Shown piece by piece: positions 5,388 through 7,106 of a stretch of DNA of 7,106 bases. The stretch lies in contig CATAQZ010000086.1 in assembly GCA_949487015.1 (NCBI GenBank), positions 1-7,106 of the forward strand. Reading direction: 5' to 3'. The notes beneath the pieces were generated by a model. That model saw nothing but the letters and a program-made list of their open reading frames with translations, searched no databases and was not told the origin of the DNA. Source of the stretch: Flavobacteriales bacterium UBA4585. GTDB lineage: Bacteria; Bacteroidota; Bacteroidia; Flavobacteriales; Schleiferiaceae. The position numbers and the translations under genes are program-made. How positions within the stretch are numbered: the first letter of the stretch is position 1; every line of letters starts with the position of its first letter.

Positions 5388-6707
5388 TTGGAAACAGAGC
5401 CTCCCAGTACAATTCTACCGTTTTTAACCATTGACGCTTCGATAACCGGAGTCGCCTTCATTATAGTGCTCTTTATTCTTCTTCTCTTATCCGCTTTAAT
5501 TTCGGGCTCTGAAGTTGCATTTTTCTCATTAGGGGCGGGTGAACTTGAAGAACTTGAAGACGACGCCCCAAAACATAACCGGATTAAAACATTGCTGGTT
5601 AAACCTGAAGAATTGCTTGGAACCATTTTGATATCCAACAACTTCGTAAATGTGGGTATCGTTATCCTTTCTACATTTTTACTCAATACCTTTTTCTCGC
5701 CAGAACTCTGGAGTCCGCTTTTAACCTTTGTCATAGAGATACTAGCCATCACTGGGGTGCTTTTACTTTTTGGTGAGATTCTACCGAAAGTCTATGCAAA
5801 TACAGCTCGCTTAAAGTTTGCCCGCTTTGTCGTCCCCTTCATTTTCCGTTTACATAAAATCTTAAAACCGCTAAGCAAACGTCTCAGTAAAACCATTAAT
5901 CGAATTAATATTGAGGGACGTGGACCTTCACTGAGCGTGGATGACCTAGAACAAGCGCTCGAATTGACTACTGATGAACACACGACTGAAGACGAGCAGC
6001 GCATTTTAAAAGGTATTGTACGGTTCGGCTCTACCACGGTAAAAGAAGTAATGACCCCTCGGACGTCAGTTATTGCAATCGATATTACGGCGTCATTCCA
6101 TGATACGTTAACCCACATTATTGATAAGGGGTATTCGAGAATTCCGGTTTATGAAGAACAACTGGACCAAATCAAAGGCTTGCTCTACGTAAAAGATCTA
6201 CTTCCTTATGTGGATGCCTCTAATAATTTCGGCTGGCAAGATCTAATTAGGACACCGTTTTTCGTTCCGGAAAGTAAAAAAATTGACGATCTACTTAAAG
6301 AATTCCAACAGCGCAGAATCCATTTAGCCATAGTTGTCGACGAGTTCGGTGGAACCTCCGGGGTAATTTCGCTTGAGGATGTATTGGAAGAGATTGTCGG
6401 AGAGATTAGTGATGAATTTGACGATGACGATTTAGTCTACAGCAAGCTCGACAGCAACAACTACGTTTTCGAAGCGCAAACGCCTCTGATTGACTTTTGC
6501 CGGGTGCTTGATCTTCCAAAGGACATCTTCGAATCAGTCGATGGAGAAAGTGATTCACTTGCTGGACTTGTGCTAGAATTGGCCGGTAAATTCTTAGAGA
6601 AAAACGAAGAAATCACCTACGAAGCGTTCACTTTTAAAGTGGAGAGCGTCGATCAACGTAAATTAATTCGGATTAAGGTAACCGTAAACCCAAATCATGA
6701 AGCATAG
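5388..6707 (+). CDS. gldE: Gliding motility-associated protein GldE (CNNM/CBS/CorC family)
   Basis: The 439-residue inner-membrane protein has the HlyC/CorC layout. An N-terminal CNNM (DUF21) membrane domain (about 15-180) has hydrophobic spans near 18-40, 78-101 and 108-128 and the signature GEILPK (129-134). Two CBS domains follow at about 217-275 (VMTPRTSVIAID, GYSRIPVYE) and 285-340 (HLAIVVDEFGGTSGVISLEDVLEEIVGEI). The C-terminal CorC_HlyC domain covers about 350-435. Relatives include Mg/Co efflux proteins. The gldE name rests on the adjacent gldD and the conserved ssb-gldE-gldD order of gliding Bacteroidota. In Flavobacterium johnsoniae gldE is reported to affect gldB/gldD phenotypes. 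The start is a TTG at 5388: no in-frame ATG occurs before the CBS region, and this TTG leaves a short polar N-terminus before the first membrane span. The 3' end overlaps gldD by 11 bases, which suggests translational coupling. Confidence 0.93.
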   Translation: METEPPSTILPFLTIDASITGVAFIIVLFILLLLSALISGSEVAFFSLGAGELEELEDDAPKHNRIKTLLVKPEELLGTILISNNFVNVGIVILSTFLLNTFFSPELWSPLLTFVIEILAITGVLLLFGEILPKVYANTARLKFARFVVPFIFRLHKILKPLSKRLSKTINRINIEGRGPSLSVDDLEQALELTTDEHTTEDEQRILKGIVRFGSTTVKEVMTPRTSVIAIDITASFHDTLTHIIDKGYSRIPVYEEQLDQIKGLLYVKDLLPYVDASNNFGWQDLIRTPFFVPESKKIDDLLKEFQQRRIHLAIVVDEFGGTSGVISLEDVLEEIVGEISDEFDDDDLVYSKLDSNNYVFEAQTPLIDFCRVLDLPKDIFESVDGESDSLAGLVLELAGKFLEKNEEITYEAFTFKVESVDQRKLIRIKVTVNPNHEA

Positions 6708-7106
6708 TCTTTTCATAGTACTTTTTGCACTACTCTCTTCGTGCAGTAATGATCCCGTTGCTCGCCCTAATGGACACATGAGAATTGGTCTTCCGGCTCA
6801 GAATGCATACACTGAATTGCCTTTTGAAGCACCCTTTAAACTTCAAGTCAACGCTGAAGCGAAGGCGATTAAAAAAGACGTCTTGTCGGATACGAATGCA
6901 GATGAGTTTTGGATGGATCTTGCTTATCCTTCGATCTTAAGTACCGTTCAATTCACGTATAAGCCCGTGACTGAAAATCTTGAAGAATTGGTACGGGACG
7001 CACAACAGCTCGCCTATAAGCACACAGTAAAAGCAAGCGGTATGCGGGAACAATTTTTCGCTTACCCGGAAGAAGGTGTTTATGGACTTTACTATGAATT
7101 TTCCGG
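6697..7106 (+). CDS. gldD: Gliding motility lipoprotein GldD (N-terminal part; runs off window)
   Basis: The first 136 residues of GldD are present. GldD is a lipoprotein required for gliding and for type IX secretion in Flavobacterium johnsoniae. The N-terminus is a lipoprotein signal: MKH, a hydrophobic core, then the lipobox LSSC with the lipidated Cys at residue 16, followed by SNDP. The mature part shows the family pattern: a G.MRI.LP...Y...PFEAPF segment, then FWMDLAYPSILSTVQFTY (an acidic/aromatic WM.L.YP strand), and LEELVRDAQQLAYKHTVKA. The ATG at 6697-6699 overlaps the end of gldE by 11 bases in another frame. The 3' end is cut by the window edge, with no stop in view. The family is about 190 residues, so roughly 70% is visible. 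Export to the outer membrane is probable but not shown by the sequence. Confidence 0.92.
   Translation, partial: MKHSLFIVLFALLSSCSNDPVARPNGHMRIGLPAQNAYTELPFEAPFKLQVNAEAKAIKKDVLSDTNADEFWMDLAYPSILSTVQFTYKPVTENLEELVRDAQQLAYKHTVKASGMREQFFAYPEEGVYGLYYEFS

Noticed and set aside
5381..5752. Open frame of 123 codons on the minus strand with a serine run.
   Set aside because: It is a shadow of gldE: the serine run reflects gldE's Glu/Leu-rich codons read backwards, and there is no independent signal.
5792..6118. Open frame of 108 codons on the minus strand.
   Set aside because: Antisense to the conserved DUF21/CBS part of gldE, with no recognisable domain or initiation signal.
1..7106. A novel defence, mobile or CRISPR-like system.
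   Set aside because: No transposase, integrase, direct-repeat array, toxin-antitoxin pair or composition break is visible; the genes are conserved housekeeping and motility functions.

Overview
The window looks like core chromosome of a member of the Bacteroidota, most likely a flavobacterium-like marine or aquatic lineage. Three things point there. The first is the gene order mutY - ssb - gldE - gldD, ending in gliding-motility genes found only in this phylum. The second is the RNase G, which has the Bacteroidota-type N-terminal insertion and no zinc-link cysteines. The third is promoter elements of the form TAnnTTTG (the phylum's -7 box) upstream of HU and ssb, with Shine-Dalgarno sequences missing from most genes. 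All genes look intact except the two cut by the window edges. Coding density is very high, and no gene-free stretch exceeds about 115 bases.

Left part (1-1320): the C-terminal part of a PLP-dependent threonine aldolase on the plus strand is followed 14 bases later by a 54-residue zinc-ribbon-like protein. These converge on recX, which lies on the minus strand. A strong intrinsic terminator of the minus strand (1264-1300) sits between recX and the gene before it.

Middle part (1320-3840): a tightly packed minus-strand operon reads, in transcription order, HU-family DNA-binding protein, a membrane-anchored TPR protein, a 29-residue very basic protein of the AURKAIP1/COX24 type (probably ribosome-associated), and ribonuclease G. 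A TAnnTTTG promoter box and a short hairpin with a UNCG-type tetraloop lie upstream of HU. The unit ends at the terminator before recX. It joins nucleoid, ribosome and RNA-processing functions in one transcript.

Right part (3842-7106): the divergent plus-strand unit is mutY (adenine glycosylase for A:8-oxoG repair), ssb (single-stranded DNA-binding protein), gldE (CNNM/CBS/CorC membrane protein) and the start of gldD (gliding-motility lipoprotein). ssb has its own upstream region with two TAAATTTG boxes exactly 10 bases apart and an 8-bp inverted repeat. gldE follows ssb by 20 bases and overlaps gldD by 11 bases.

I found no mobile element, CRISPR array, tRNA, rRNA or defence system. The most useful second-look items are the two very short genes (29 and 54 residues), the tandem promoter boxes with an inverted repeat before ssb, the terminator isolating recX, and the UNCG hairpin in the HU leader.
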